Below, in pieces: positions 9,733 through 19,267 of a stretch of DNA of 64,000 nucleotides. The notes under the pieces were generated by a model. The model did no database searches. It had not been told where the DNA came from and saw nothing but the letters and a program-made list of their open reading frames with translations. This DNA comes from Chlorobaculum parvum NCIB 8327 (GTDB lineage: Bacteria > Bacteroidota > Chlorobiia > Chlorobiales > Chlorobiaceae). The translations under genes and the position numbers were made by a program. The stretch lies in the NCBI RefSeq assembly GCF_000020505.1, contig NC_011027.1, positions 1,906,001 to 1,970,000 of the forward strand, written 5' to 3'. Positions within the stretch are counted from its first letter, which is position 1. Each line of letters begins with the position of its first letter.

Positions 9733-11484
9733 TCAGCGGCCTTTCGGCTGCGGCTCCAGCTCGGCGCTGGCAGCGTCGATCTCTTTCTTTTCGTTCGGAT
9801 GCGCCTGGAGATAAGCCTCGATCTCCTCTTTGCTCTTGTCTTTGAAATACTCAAGAGCCGAGAGAATGATGCGCTTGTTCTCCTTGTCGAATTCAATGAC
9901 GCGGAGCGGCAGTTCATCGCCAACCTTGAAGGAGGAGTGAATGTCTTTCACGCCGCCCTGCAAGAGGTGCGACACCGGCACGAAGCCATCGACTTCGCCG
10001 GGGAGAAGCACGATAACGCCCTTCTCGATGATCTGCGAAATAGCACCGGTGCATTCAGCGCCGACGGCATACTTCTGCTCGAACTCACCCCACGGATCGT
10101 TGTTGATCTGCTTGTGGCCGAGAGCGATGCGACGTGCGTTGACGTCGAATTTGAGCACCTTGACCTCAAGCTCCTGGCCCTTCTTGACCAGCTCGCTGGG
10201 GTGGCGGATCTTCTTGGTCCACGACAGGTCGGAGATGTGCACCAGACCGTCGACACCGGGCTCCAGCTCAACGAACACACCGAAATCAGTGATGTTGCTG
10301 ACCGTACCCTTGTGCAGCGAACCCTCGATATATTTTTCGGACAGAGCGATCCACGGATCTTCCATGACGCGCTTCATCGAGAGCGACAGCTTGGTGTGCT
10401 CCTTGTCGATGTTGAGGATCACGACCTCGACATCCTGATTGAGCGACACGAACTGGCTCGGGTGCTTGATATGCTGCGTCCAGCTCATCTCGGAAATGTG
10501 AACCAGACCCTCGATGCCCTTCTCGATCTCGACAAAAGCGCCGTAATCGGTGATGGAAACAACGCGGCCCGTTGCCTTGATGCCAACCGGATATTTGATT
10601 TCGATGTTTTCCCACGGATGGGCTTCGAGCTGCTTCATGCCGAGAGAGACACGCTTGGTGTTCTCGTCGAAGCCAACGACCACAACCTTGATCGGCTGGT
10701 CGAGCTCGACCACCTCGGAAGGATGGTTGATCCTGCCCCAGGTGATGTCGGTGATGTGAACAAGACCGTCCAGACCGCCGAGATCGACGAAGATACCGAA
10801 GTCGGTAATGTTCTTGACGGTGCCTTCGAGAACCATGCCGACCTTGATGTTGGCAAGCATCTCCTCACGCTTGGCCGCATACTCCTCTTCGAGGATGACC
10901 TTGTGGCTGACGACGATGTTCTGGGTGACCGGGTTGATCTTGACGACCCTGAAGTCCATGGTCTTGCCGACCAGGGCATCGAAGTCGCGAACCGGCTTGA
11001 CGTCAATCTGCGAACCGGGCAAGAAGGCCTCGACACCCGACAGAGAGACCGTCATGCCGCCCTTGACGCGGTTGATGATCTTGCCGTTGATGATGGTATC
11101 GTTCTCGATTGAATCGTAAATCTTGTCCCAGATGCGAAGCACATCGGCTTTCCTTTTGGAAAGGATAAGCTGACCCATCTTGTCTTCGAGGTTTTCGAGG
11201 TACACTTCAACCTCGTCACCTTCCTTGATTTCGTCCTCATCACGGAACTCGAGAAGCGAAACGATGCCTTCAGACTTGAAGCCAACGTCGATGGTGACAT
11301 CTTTGTTGGAAATCGAAACGATTCTACCTTTGACGATTTCCTCTTCACTGATCTCCGAAAGGGTGCTCGTGTAGAGCGACTCCATCTGCTCAAGCTCGGC
11401 TGGTTCGTAGTGAGCGAAGATCTTGACTTTTTTTCTGCCCGGCACTTTCGGCTTCGGCGTTTCCAGCGTTGTTGTTTCTGACAT
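9733..11484 (-). CDS. rpsA: 30S ribosomal protein S1
   Basis: A 583-residue mRNA-binding ribosomal protein. Six S1-type OB-fold repeats follow one another from about residue 47 to 545; repeats 3-5 are the most canonical (for example [18 protein letters not shown] and [19 protein letters not shown]), repeats 1, 2 and 6 are divergent, as usual. The tail is charged. A good purine-rich ribosome binding site (GAGAGGAAGG) lies a few bases upstream of the ATG at 11484. cmk lies 120 bases upstream on the same strand, the classical cmk-rpsA arrangement. Confidence 0.97.
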   Translation of the reverse strand: MSETTTLETPKPKVPGRKKVKIFAHYEPAELEQMESLYTSTLSEISEEEIVKGRIVSISNKDVTIDVGFKSEGIVSLLEFRDEDEIKEGDEVEVYLENLEDKMGQLILSKRKADVLRIWDKIYDSIENDTIINGKIINRVKGGMTVSLSGVEAFLPGSQIDVKPVRDFDALVGKTMDFRVVKINPVTQNIVVSHKVILEEEYAAKREEMLANIKVGMVLEGTVKNITDFGIFVDLGGLDGLVHITDITWGRINHPSEVVELDQPIKVVVVGFDENTKRVSLGMKQLEAHPWENIEIKYPVGIKATGRVVSITDYGAFVEIEKGIEGLVHISEMSWTQHIKHPSQFVSLNQDVEVVILNIDKEHTKLSLSMKRVMEDPWIALSEKYIEGSLHKGTVSNITDFGVFVELEPGVDGLVHISDLSWTKKIRHPSELVKKGQELEVKVLKFDVNARRIALGHKQINNDPWGEFEQKYAVGAECTGAISQIIEKGVIVLLPGEVDGFVPVSHLLQGGVKDIHSSFKVGDELPLRVIEFDKENKRIILSALEYFKDKSKEEIEAYLQAHPNEKKEIDAASAELEPQPKGR

Positions 11485-11604
11485 TAATGTTTTCCTTCCT
11501 CTCTGATGATTTGCCGTCAGCCGCGAGAGATTTCGGCTGCCGGTTTTTATGGTTATGAGTTATGACACGAAAGAACACTGTTCACATTCAAAGGCAACAG
11601 GCCA

Positions 11605-12315
11605 TCACAGGCTCTGCTGCTCCACAATTTTATTGACCAGATCGTACACGACGTTGACCTGTTCGTCGATGGTCATGTTCGAAGTATCGAGCAGAACCGC
11701 ATCGGGATGACGTTTGAGCGGCGCGTGGGTGCGCTGCTCATCATCGCGATCGCGCTGCTTGATCTCTTCTTCAAGCTCATCGACAGAGGGAACTGCCGCG
11801 CCGCCAGCCTTGAGCAGAAGCTCGGCATGACGCCGTTTGGCGCGCTCCGCCGGATCGGCGATAAGAAAAATTTTCAGCTCAGCGTCGGGGAAAATGACGG
11901 TGCCAATGTCGCGTCCGTCCATGACGATGCCGCGTTTCCGGCCCATCTCCTGCTGAAGCTCGCGGAGTTTGTCACGAACCGGCTTGAGAGAGCTGATGAA
12001 ACTGACCTCACGGCTGACCCGGTTCTCCCTGATCGCTTCGGAGACATCCTCGCCGTCAAGCAAAACCCGTTCGCCCTGGAAGCCGATCGTGATCGTCCGG
12101 AGCAGTTCGGCAATGCGAGTCTCATCTTTCCGAATCTCGTCGAGCAACCCCTCGCGAATCACCTTGAGGGTGACCGAGCGGTACATGGCTCCGGTATCGA
12201 TGTAGGTGTATCCGAGCCTTCCCGCAAGAATTTTGGCGGTCGTGCTTTTACCGGATGCTGCCGGGCCGTCTATGGCGACGATGATCGGTTTCTTTTCGAT
12301 AGGACTTCTCCTCAT
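11605..12315 (-). CDS. cmk: cytidylate kinase
   Basis: A 236-residue (d)CMP kinase. Seen: the P-loop [10 protein letters not shown] at about residues 16-25, the YIDTGAMYR nucleotide-monophosphate-binding segment at about 37-45 and the [12 protein letters not shown] motif at about 133-144, all diagnostic of Cmk. The length is normal. It precedes rpsA in the same direction, a pairing widely conserved in bacteria. Confidence 0.97.
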   Translation of the reverse strand: MRRSPIEKKPIIVAIDGPAASGKSTTAKILAGRLGYTYIDTGAMYRSVTLKVIREGLLDEIRKDETRIAELLRTITIGFQGERVLLDGEDVSEAIRENRVSREVSFISSLKPVRDKLRELQQEMGRKRGIVMDGRDIGTVIFPDAELKIFLIADPAERAKRRHAELLLKAGGAAVPSVDELEEEIKQRDRDDEQRTHAPLKRHPDAVLLDTSNMTIDEQVNVVYDLVNKIVEQQSL

Positions 12316-12443
12316 TCAACACATTTTGACTGAGCCTGTAATTGTAAAAAATTTATTTGCTTTTTCCAAACAGATTGATTACATGTTAAAACCGTCATTA
12401 ACTGCGGTTCCTTTCGTTATTCGTCAATCAACACGCTCCGCCC

Positions 12444-13535
12444 ATGTCACTTCGCTGCGGCATTGTCGGTCTGCCCAATGTCGGCAAATCGACGCTGTTC
12501 AATGCCATTACGGCCAAACAGGCCGAAGCCGCCAACTACCCATTCTGCACCATCGAACCCAACGTCGGCACCGTGCTGGTACCCGACAAGCGCCTCGGTG
12601 AACTGGCCAGCGTCGTCAAGACGCCGGTGATCGTTCCGGCGGTGCTCGAAATCGTCGATATTGCCGGTCTGGTCAAGGGGGCCAGCAAGGGCGAAGGACT
12701 CGGCAACCAGTTCCTGTCGCACATCCGCGAAGTCGATGCGATCATCCACGTGGTGCGCTGTTTCGAGGATTCGGACATCGTGCACGTCGAAGGCAAAATC
12801 GATCCGGTGGACGACATCGCCACCATCGAAACCGAGCTGATGCTGGCCGATCTGGACAGCATGGAGAAACGCATGGACAAGCTGCGCAAGAACGCCCGCA
12901 AGGAGAAAGAGCTGCTGCCGCTGGTCGATCTGGCTGAAAAGATCATCGCCGGACTCGGCGACGGCGTTCCGGTGCGCCGCATCACAGAGACTGACGAGGA
13001 GCGCGAGCAGGCCCGCCAGTTTTTCCTTTTGACCTCCAAGCCGATTCTCTATGCGGCAAACGTCGCCGAAAACGACCTGCCGGAGGGCAACGACTATTCA
13101 GCGAAGGTGGCCGAAATCGCGGCAGCCAACGGCGCGAACATGCTGGTCATCAGCGCAAAGGCGGAAGCCGACATAGCCGAGCTTCCCGAAGAGGAGCGCC
13201 CGGAGTTCCTCGAAAGCCTCGGCCTTGAGATGTCGGGCCTCGACCGCCTCATCCGCGAAGCCTACGACCTGCTTGGCCTGCACAACTACTTCACGGCGGG
13301 CGTCAAGGAGGTTCACGCATGGACGATCCGCAAGGGCGCTGCTGCTCCGGAAGCTGCCGCAGCCATCCACACTGATTTCGAGAAGGGCTTCATCAGGGCG
13401 GAAGTGATCGCGTACGATGACCTGATTTCTCTCGGCTCTGAGCAGAAGGCAAAAGAGGCCGGCAAAATGCGCTCCGAAGGCAAGGAGTATATCGTGAAAG
13501 ACGGGGACGTCATCGTCTTCAGGTTCAACGTGTAA
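12444..13535 (+). CDS. ychF: ribosome-associated ATPase YchF
   Basis: A 363-residue Obg-family protein with ATPase rather than GTPase preference. Seen: G1 GLPNVGKST at residues 8-16, the G3 region [21 protein letters not shown] at about 69-88, the NVAEND segment standing in for the usual G4 (NKxD) motif as is typical of YchF, and the C-terminal TGS domain ending [15 protein letters not shown]. The length and ends match the family. murI follows after 6 bases, so the two are co-transcribed. Confidence 0.96.
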   Translation: MSLRCGIVGLPNVGKSTLFNAITAKQAEAANYPFCTIEPNVGTVLVPDKRLGELASVVKTPVIVPAVLEIVDIAGLVKGASKGEGLGNQFLSHIREVDAIIHVVRCFEDSDIVHVEGKIDPVDDIATIETELMLADLDSMEKRMDKLRKNARKEKELLPLVDLAEKIIAGLGDGVPVRRITETDEEREQARQFFLLTSKPILYAANVAENDLPEGNDYSAKVAEIAAANGANMLVISAKAEADIAELPEEERPEFLESLGLEMSGLDRLIREAYDLLGLHNYFTAGVKEVHAWTIRKGAAAPEAAAAIHTDFEKGFIRAEVIAYDDLISLGSEQKAKEAGKMRSEGKEYIVKDGDVIVFRFNV

Positions 13536-13541
13536 GCAGCC

Positions 13542-14360
13542 ATGTCGCAGCACAAGCTCTCATCCTGCAGCCCGATCGGCATTTTCGACTCGGGCATCGG
13601 CGGCCTGACCGTGCTCAAGGCCGTGCAGGCTGCGCTGCCTTCCGAGCGGCTGCTCTATTTCGGCGACACGGCGCGCGTACCGTATGGCACAAAGTCGCAG
13701 GTGACGATCCGCAAGTACGCCCGCGAGGACACCGAGCTCTTGATGAAACACCAGCCGAAGCTCATCATCGTGGCCTGCAACACCGTCTCGGCGCTGGCGC
13801 TCGATGTGGTCGAACAGACCGCTGGCGACATTCTGGTCATCGGCGTGCTGAAGGCTGGGGCGGAGCTTGCCGCGCACCGGACGAAATCGGGGCGCATCGG
13901 CGTCATCGGTACCCAGGCCACCATCGGCTCGAACGCTTACTCCTGCGCCATCCGCGAGGAGAACGACGCGCTTGAAGTCACTCCGAAAGCTTGTCCTCTG
14001 TTCGTGCCGCTCGCCGAAGAGGGCTTCATCGACCACCCCGCCACCCGGCTTGTCGCTGAAGAGTACCTCTCGGCTTTCACCGGCAAAGAGATCGACACGC
14101 TCGTGCTTGGCTGCACCCACTACCCGATTCTCCGCAAGGTCATCGAAAGCATCGCCGGGCCACAGATCACCATCATCGACTCCGCCGAAGCGGTCGCCAG
14201 CAAAGCAAAAGAGCTCCTCTCGAAGCACGGCCTGCTGAATCAAAGCTCCGCAACAACGCTGCCCCACCTCATGGTCAGCGACCTCCCCCAGAAATTCCGC
14301 GAGCTCTACCGCCTCTTCATGGGCACCGAACTCCCCGACGTCGAACTGGTCGGAATGTAG
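13542..14360 (+). CDS. murI: glutamate racemase
   Basis: A 272-residue cofactor-independent racemase that supplies D-glutamate for peptidoglycan. Seen: [13 protein letters not shown] near residues 14-26, the first catalytic cysteine in [11 protein letters not shown] (about 77-87) and the second in LGCTHYPIL (about 187-195). The start lies 6 bases after ychF. The gene ends at the edge of a repeat-rich non-coding block. Confidence 0.96.
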   Translation: MSQHKLSSCSPIGIFDSGIGGLTVLKAVQAALPSERLLYFGDTARVPYGTKSQVTIRKYAREDTELLMKHQPKLIIVACNTVSALALDVVEQTAGDILVIGVLKAGAELAAHRTKSGRIGVIGTQATIGSNAYSCAIREENDALEVTPKACPLFVPLAEEGFIDHPATRLVAEEYLSAFTGKEIDTLVLGCTHYPILRKVIESIAGPQITIIDSAEAVASKAKELLSKHGLLNQSSATTLPHLMVSDLPQKFRELYRLFMGTELPDVELVGM

Positions 14361-14364
14361 GGGC

Positions 14365-14563
14365 AATTGATAATGCATAATTGATAATTTTAGGGGGCAA
14401 TCCCGACTTGTCGGAATGCCCTGTCCCGAAAATCCGCGATGCGCTGTTAATTCGTAGGGACAGTTCACGAACTGCCCCTACGAAATCCCACGACGCTCCA
14501 AAAATCCATCGTCCTTCAACTTCCCCTCTCCCATTATCAACTATCAATTGTCAATTATCAACT
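14365..14563. repeat. MITE-like symmetrical repeat element
   Basis: A non-coding block of about 200 bp between murI and ispH. It is bounded by imperfect inverted repeats of 25 bases (14365-14389 and 14539-14563; about 20 of 25 positions match, both rich in AATTGATA). Its centre is a near-perfect palindrome, TTCGTAGGGACAGTTC (14451-14466) and GAACTGCCCCTACGAA (14469-14484), one mismatch. The centres of the outer repeats and of the inner palindrome coincide within 4 bases. No coding potential is seen. This is the layout of a miniature inverted-repeat element or folded dispersed repeat. The remaining 14564-14648 shows nothing else I can name. Confidence 0.6.
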
Positions 14564-14659
14564 CCTCCCCACCTCATTATCTTTCCCATTTTAATTGTAT
14601 CTTTTCCGGCAAAATCTGAACCTTGAAAGGCGACGGCCTTACCATTCCGGAGAAGTCCA

Positions 14660-15658
14660 GTGAAAATAAATCTTGACAGAACATCATCCGGCTTCTGCAT
14701 CGGCGTGCAGGGCACGATTCATGTTGCCGAAGAGAAGCTCAACCAGTCGGGCGAGCTGTACTGCCTCGGCGATGTGGTGCACAACGAGGTGGAGGTCAAG
14801 CGGCTCGAAGCGCTCGGCATGGAGACCATCGACATTCCGGCGTTTGAAGAACTGCGCGACGCCGAGGTGCTGATCCGCGCCCACGGCGAACCGCCTTCGA
14901 CCTACGAAACCGCACGCCGCAACAACCTCGCAATCACCGACACGACCTGCCCGGTGGTAGCGAAGTTGCAGAAAACCGCCAAAATGCTGCACCAGCTCGG
15001 CTATCAGGTCATCATCTACGGCAAAAAAATTCACCCGGAGGTGATCGGCATCAACGGCCAGTGCAACGACGAAGGCGTCGTCATCAAACACCCCGACCTG
15101 TCCGATGAGGCGGAAATCGCGCCGCTCGACCTGGGCCGCAAGACCGCGTTGATCTCCCAGACCACGATGGATGTACCCGGCTTTTACGAGCTGAAGAAAA
15201 ACCTCGAAAAGCTTTTCGCCGAACACGGTCACCGCAATCCTGGCACGAAGAGCGGCGAGTGGATGGCCGTGCGCGACATCGATATCACCTCCGAAAAAAC
15301 CGGCGGTCGCGCCATGCCGGAGCTTGTCTATAAGGACACCATCTGCCGGCAGGTTTCGAGCCGCAACGGTAAGCTGCGCGATTTCGCGCTCGCGAACGAC
15401 TGCATCGTCTTTGCGGCGGGTCGCAAAAGCTCGAACGGACAGGTGCTCTACTCGATCTGCAAAGACGCCAATCCGCACAGCTACTTCATCGAGGATGTCG
15501 ATGAAATCCAGCCGGAGTGGTTCGTCGGCGAAAACGGCAAGCCGGTCGAGAGCGTGGGCATCTGCGGCGCGACCTCGACCCCCATGTGGCTGCTCGAAAA
15601 GGTGGCCAACTACATCGGCAAAACCTTCGGCGATGACTCCGGCAACCCGGACGCATGA
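14660..15658 (+). CDS. ispH: 4-hydroxy-3-methylbut-2-enyl diphosphate reductase
   Basis: A 332-residue Fe-S enzyme that makes IPP and DMAPP in the last step of the methylerythritol phosphate pathway. Seen: the conserved cysteine motifs SGFCIGVQG (about residues 10-18), [10 protein letters not shown] (about 95-104) and the late [12 protein letters not shown] (about 300-311) plus HPEVIGING. The start is GTG at 14660, preceded by a GGAGAAG ribosome binding site; an ATG alternative would cut into the first Fe-S ligand region. Chlorobi rely on this pathway for chlorophyll, carotenoid and quinone side chains. Confidence 0.95.
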   Translation: MKINLDRTSSGFCIGVQGTIHVAEEKLNQSGELYCLGDVVHNEVEVKRLEALGMETIDIPAFEELRDAEVLIRAHGEPPSTYETARRNNLAITDTTCPVVAKLQKTAKMLHQLGYQVIIYGKKIHPEVIGINGQCNDEGVVIKHPDLSDEAEIAPLDLGRKTALISQTTMDVPGFYELKKNLEKLFAEHGHRNPGTKSGEWMAVRDIDITSEKTGGRAMPELVYKDTICRQVSSRNGKLRDFALANDCIVFAAGRKSSNGQVLYSICKDANPHSYFIEDVDEIQPEWFVGENGKPVESVGICGATSTPMWLLEKVANYIGKTFGDDSGNPDA

Positions 15659-15683
15659 ACGCAACCATGAAATGATACCGACC

Positions 15684-17660
15684 ATGAAACCTGTCAACCT
15701 CATTATCGATGGCCGCAGCGTGCAGGCGGCTCCGGGACAGACCATCCTCGAAGCGGCTCGCGAAAACGGCATCCGCATCCCGACGCTCTGCTTCCACAAA
15801 GAGATCGAAGCGACCGGCTCGTGCTGGATCTGCATCGTGGAACTGAAAGGCAAGAACCGCTTCATCCCGTCGTGCAGCACGAAGGTAAGCGAAGGGATGG
15901 TGGTCGAAACGCGCAACGCCGAGCTTGACGCGATGCGCCGCCAGAGCCTCGAACGGCTGCTGGCCCAGCACTGCGGCGACTGTCTCGCGCCGTGCGAACT
16001 CGCCTGCCCGGCAGGTTGCGACATTCCCGGATTCGTCTCGGCCATCGCCAAAGGCAACGACCGCGAAGCGCTCGAAATCATTCGCCGCACGATCCCGCTG
16101 CCTGGCATTCTCGGGCGCGTCTGCCCCGCCCCGTGCGAAGAGGCGTGCCGCCGCCACGGCGTTGACGAGCCGGTCTCGATCTGCGCCCTCAAACGCTTCG
16201 CCGCCGACCAGGAGATGACGGAAGGCTCGGAACTGCCGGAGCGCGAACCGGCCTCCGGCAAGCGCGTGGCCATCGTCGGCGCGGGTCCAGCGGGCCTGAC
16301 CGCCGCGTGGTTCCTGCTGCTCGGCGGGCATGAGGTGACGATTTTGGATGCGAACGAAAAAGCGGGTGGCATGATGCGCTACGGCATCCCGAAATTCCGC
16401 CTGCCCGAAGCGGTGATCGACGCCGATGTCGAGCCGCTCGTGAAGATGGGAGCGACCTTCCGCTTCTCGACCATGTTCGGCAAGGACGCTGGACTGGCCG
16501 GATTGCAGAAAGAGCATGACGCCGTACTGCTCACCATCGGCGCAAGCCAGGCCTCGAAGCTCGGCATTCCGGGCGAAGAGCTTGACGGCGTGCAGAGCGG
16601 CATCGATTTCCTCGCCGACGTTGCGGACGGAACCGCCACCGCGCCCGGCAAGTCGGTGATCGTCATCGGCGGCGGCAACACGGCCATCGACGCGGCACGC
16701 ACCGCCCTGCGCCTCGGCGCGGAAGCGGTGACGATTCTCTACCGTCGCGGACGCGAGGAGATGCCCGCCAACCGTCTTGAAATCGAGGAAGCGATTGCCG
16801 AAGGAGTCGAGCTTCGCCTGCTCGCCGCGCCGGTCGCGATTGAAAAAGGAGCAGATGGACTCGTCGTCACGGCGGTCGAAATGCAACTCGGCGAGCCGGA
16901 CGCAAGTGGCCGCCGCCGTCCGGTTCCGGTCGCGGGGTCGGAGTTCACGCTCCAGGCCGACACGGTCATCTCAGCCACCGGCCAGCAGGTTGACCTTCCG
17001 ACAGAAGCCGCATCGGGCATCGGCACCGAGCGCAACGGCACGATCAAAGTCAATGGTGGATCGATGCTTACCGAAGCAGCGGGTGTCTTCGCGGCGGGCG
17101 ACTGCGTCAGCGGCCCCGATCTGGCTATCGAAGCCGTCCGGCAGGGCCGACTGGCCGCAGAGGCGATCGACCGCTTCCTGAACGGCGGCGATCCGGCAGC
17201 GACAGGAACGGCAATGTTCAACTCAACCTACGGAGCGCGAGACAAGGCCCCGCACCAGTTCTACGACCGGGCGAGACCTGCGGCGCGTATTGCCGTGCCG
17301 GAGCTGGAGGCGGAGTCGAGACGCCGGAGCTTCGAGGAGGCGGTAACAGGATACGACCCGGAACAGGCGCGAGAGGAGGCCAAACGCTGCCTGCGCTGTC
17401 GCTGTCAGGCGGTTGACGATTGCCGCCTGCGCAATCTGGCCACGGCATTCGGCGTGACCACTCCGGTAGTCGAAGAGACCCACGAGTACTTCAGCATCGA
17501 CAGGTCGGGCAACATACGGTTCGAGCGGGAAAAGTGCGTTGATTGCGGCGTCTGCATCCGCACGATGGAGTCGATTTCAGGAGACGTGGCAACCATTCAG
17601 GAAGAGCTGGTCGAGCACTGCCCGACCGGAGCCATCAGCGGGCGCGGACGCTCACGCTGA
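15684..17660 (+). CDS. GltD-like NAD(P)/FAD oxidoreductase with NuoG-type Fe-S N-terminus
   Basis: A 658-residue flavin and multi-cluster iron-sulfur protein. Domains in order: a 2Fe-2S ferredoxin-like domain with C36, C47, C50 and C64 (NuoG/hydrogenase-type spacing); a cysteine-dense stretch, H96 to C112 and C147-C155 (GRVCPAPCEEAC), like GltD; an FAD fold with GAGPAG at about 199-204; an NAD(P)-binding fold with GGGNTAIDAA near 329; and a C-terminal ferredoxin-like segment with CVDCGVC (about 618) and HCPTGAI. It is not glutamate synthase beta proper because of the extra domains. It probably shuttles electrons between NAD(P)H and ferredoxin or an unknown partner. Start at the ATG beginning MKPVNL; a second ATG 12 bases earlier is possible. 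It follows ispH by 25 bases, so it could share its transcript. Confidence 0.85.
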   Translation: MKPVNLIIDGRSVQAAPGQTILEAARENGIRIPTLCFHKEIEATGSCWICIVELKGKNRFIPSCSTKVSEGMVVETRNAELDAMRRQSLERLLAQHCGDCLAPCELACPAGCDIPGFVSAIAKGNDREALEIIRRTIPLPGILGRVCPAPCEEACRRHGVDEPVSICALKRFAADQEMTEGSELPEREPASGKRVAIVGAGPAGLTAAWFLLLGGHEVTILDANEKAGGMMRYGIPKFRLPEAVIDADVEPLVKMGATFRFSTMFGKDAGLAGLQKEHDAVLLTIGASQASKLGIPGEELDGVQSGIDFLADVADGTATAPGKSVIVIGGGNTAIDAARTALRLGAEAVTILYRRGREEMPANRLEIEEAIAEGVELRLLAAPVAIEKGADGLVVTAVEMQLGEPDASGRRRPVPVAGSEFTLQADTVISATGQQVDLPTEAASGIGTERNGTIKVNGGSMLTEAAGVFAAGDCVSGPDLAIEAVRQGRLAAEAIDRFLNGGDPAATGTAMFNSTYGARDKAPHQFYDRARPAARIAVPELEAESRRRSFEEAVTGYDPEQAREEAKRCLRCRCQAVDDCRLRNLATAFGVTTPVVEETHEYFSIDRSGNIRFEREKCVDCGVCIRTMESISGDVATIQEELVEHCPTGAISGRGRSR

Positions 17661-17683
17661 CCTCACAGACTTTTGCAGCTTAT

Positions 17684-17977
17684 TCACTCGCCGTTTTGCG
17701 GGCTTTCGTCTTGCTTGAACAGCCAGTCGAAAGCCCTCATTGCGCCTCCCCTCTGGTCAACAGCTTCTTTGACCGACTCCCCTGCCCGGCGAGCTTTTTC
17801 AGCAGGATCGCCACCATTCCAGCTTACCCAGGCAACATAAAGAATGCCAAGTGCAACCAGCACAAGCAAAACGCGCAACATCCGCTTGGCAAACCACAGC
17901 ACAATCATCAGCGAAATGATTACTGCAATGCCGAGCACCACCGGATGAGCGGTCAGGTAATTGATAATGTCAATCAT
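17684..17977 (-). CDS. small membrane protein of unknown function
   Basis: A 97-residue protein with two adjacent membrane segments (about residues 10-28 and 33-53), followed by a charged soluble tail with EKARRAGESVKEAVDQRGG. I recognise no family. It lies 12 bases downstream of lpxB on the same strand and so is probably co-transcribed with it; this makes an envelope location likely, with no evidence for a specific role. Convergent with the oxidoreductase gene. Confidence 0.65.
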   Translation of the reverse strand: MIDIINYLTAHPVVLGIAVIISLMIVLWFAKRMLRVLLVLVALGILYVAWVSWNGGDPAEKARRAGESVKEAVDQRGGAMRAFDWLFKQDESPQNGE

Positions 17978-17989
17978 AGTTCACCTCGT

Positions 17990-19156
17990 TCAAAGATATT
18001 CAAGCAGTACGGCGGCCACATGACGTGAGGGTGAATCCGAAGAGAGCCGCGCACGTGCCTCCTGAAGCTCGCGCCTCATCGCCGAGGCAACCGGTTCGTT
18101 GCAGAGAATATCAAGAGCCTTTCGGCTGATATTTTCAGCGTTTGCCTCGTGCTGAATCAGCTCCGGCACCGCCTGCTTTTCCGACAGCAATCCGCACGAA
18201 ACGATATTGGCCAGCGCGATATTGTTAAGCTTGACCAGCCGCTTGCCGATAAAGTAGTTCAGCGGAGAGGTCTTGTAGAGCACCACCATCGGCACCGCAA
18301 AGCAGAGCGATTCAAGCGTTGCCGTACCGGAGGTCACCAGCTCCAGATCGCTGTACTGCATCACCTCGTACGATGTGCAGTCGAACGGTTCGACGCCTGC
18401 ATCGCGGATGTGCCGTTCGTAGAGAGCAGGATCGATATGCGACGACTTGCCGAGCAGAAACACGGTCTTGGCCTTTTCCTGAATCAGCTTCGCCGCACCG
18501 AGCATCTCCGGAAAAATCTTCTCGATCTCCTGACGGCGGCTGCCCGGCAGCAGCCCGATGATGCGGGCGTCGGGATCGATGCCCATCTTTTCCAGAAACT
18601 GCGGCTTTGGCGGAAACTCCATCTCAGCCAGCTCCTCGACCACCGGATTGCCGACGAACTCCGCCTCGATGCCATGGCGGCGGAAGAACTCCACCTCAAA
18701 GTTGAAAATTACCAGCAGCCTATCGACGTACGCGCGAATCTTTTCAACCCGCCGCTCTTTCCACGCCCAAACCTGCGGGGAGATGTAGTAAATCACAGGA
18801 ATACCCTGCTTTTTCAAAAAGGCTGCCAGGTGCAGGTTCATACCGGGATAGTCCACCAGCAAAGCCGCATCGGGCTTTTCGCGCACGATCGCCGCTTTGA
18901 GCTCACGGATAACCTTGCGCAGAAATGGCGCCTGTTTGAGCACCTCCACGAAGCCCATGATGCTCATCTCGTCGGTGGTGTAGAGCAGCTCAGCGCCAAG
19001 CTCGGCAAGCTTGCGACCACCCACCCCGAAAACCTTCGTATCGGGAGCCTGCTCGAGCAGCATTCGGACAGGCCCGGCAGCGTGCAGATCGCCGGAAACC
19101 TCTCCGGCAAGAACGAACAGGGTCTTGCCGCACGTCGGCTGCTGAAATTGCATCAT
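17990..19156 (-). CDS. lpxB: lipid-A-disaccharide synthase
   Basis: A 388-residue peripheral membrane glycosyltransferase (family GT19) joining UDP-diacylglucosamine and lipid X to form the lipid A disaccharide. Seen: LFVLAGEVSGDLHAA near the start, SIMGFVEVL, ISPQVWAWKERRVEKI at about 124-139, LLPGSRRQEIEKIFP at about 203-217 and SGTATLESLCFAVPMVV at about 305-321, all LpxB hallmarks. Starts are ATG at 19156 or 19153. Its presence shows a lipopolysaccharide-bearing outer membrane. Confidence 0.96.
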   Translation of the reverse strand: MMQFQQPTCGKTLFVLAGEVSGDLHAAGPVRMLLEQAPDTKVFGVGGRKLAELGAELLYTTDEMSIMGFVEVLKQAPFLRKVIRELKAAIVREKPDAALLVDYPGMNLHLAAFLKKQGIPVIYYISPQVWAWKERRVEKIRAYVDRLLVIFNFEVEFFRRHGIEAEFVGNPVVEELAEMEFPPKPQFLEKMGIDPDARIIGLLPGSRRQEIEKIFPEMLGAAKLIQEKAKTVFLLGKSSHIDPALYERHIRDAGVEPFDCTSYEVMQYSDLELVTSGTATLESLCFAVPMVVLYKTSPLNYFIGKRLVKLNNIALANIVSCGLLSEKQAVPELIQHEANAENISRKALDILCNEPVASAMRRELQEARARLSSDSPSRHVAAVLLEYL

Positions 19157-19267
19157 CAAACAGGAAAGCGTATTTTACAAAACAAGTTACCTCACCGGCA
19201 GAGGAGTGGTGAATGCACGTGACGAAGCGCCGGCCAGTCAAAACAATTATATCAAATCCATAACAGA

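Noticed and set aside
9799-11112. A 437-codon open frame opposite rpsA
   Set aside because: Antisense shadow of the six S1 repeats; its apparent repeats mirror those of S1.
14684-16372. A 562-codon open frame opposite ispH and the oxidoreductase gene
   Set aside because: It spans two well-supported genes on the other strand and their junction, and shows no family motifs.
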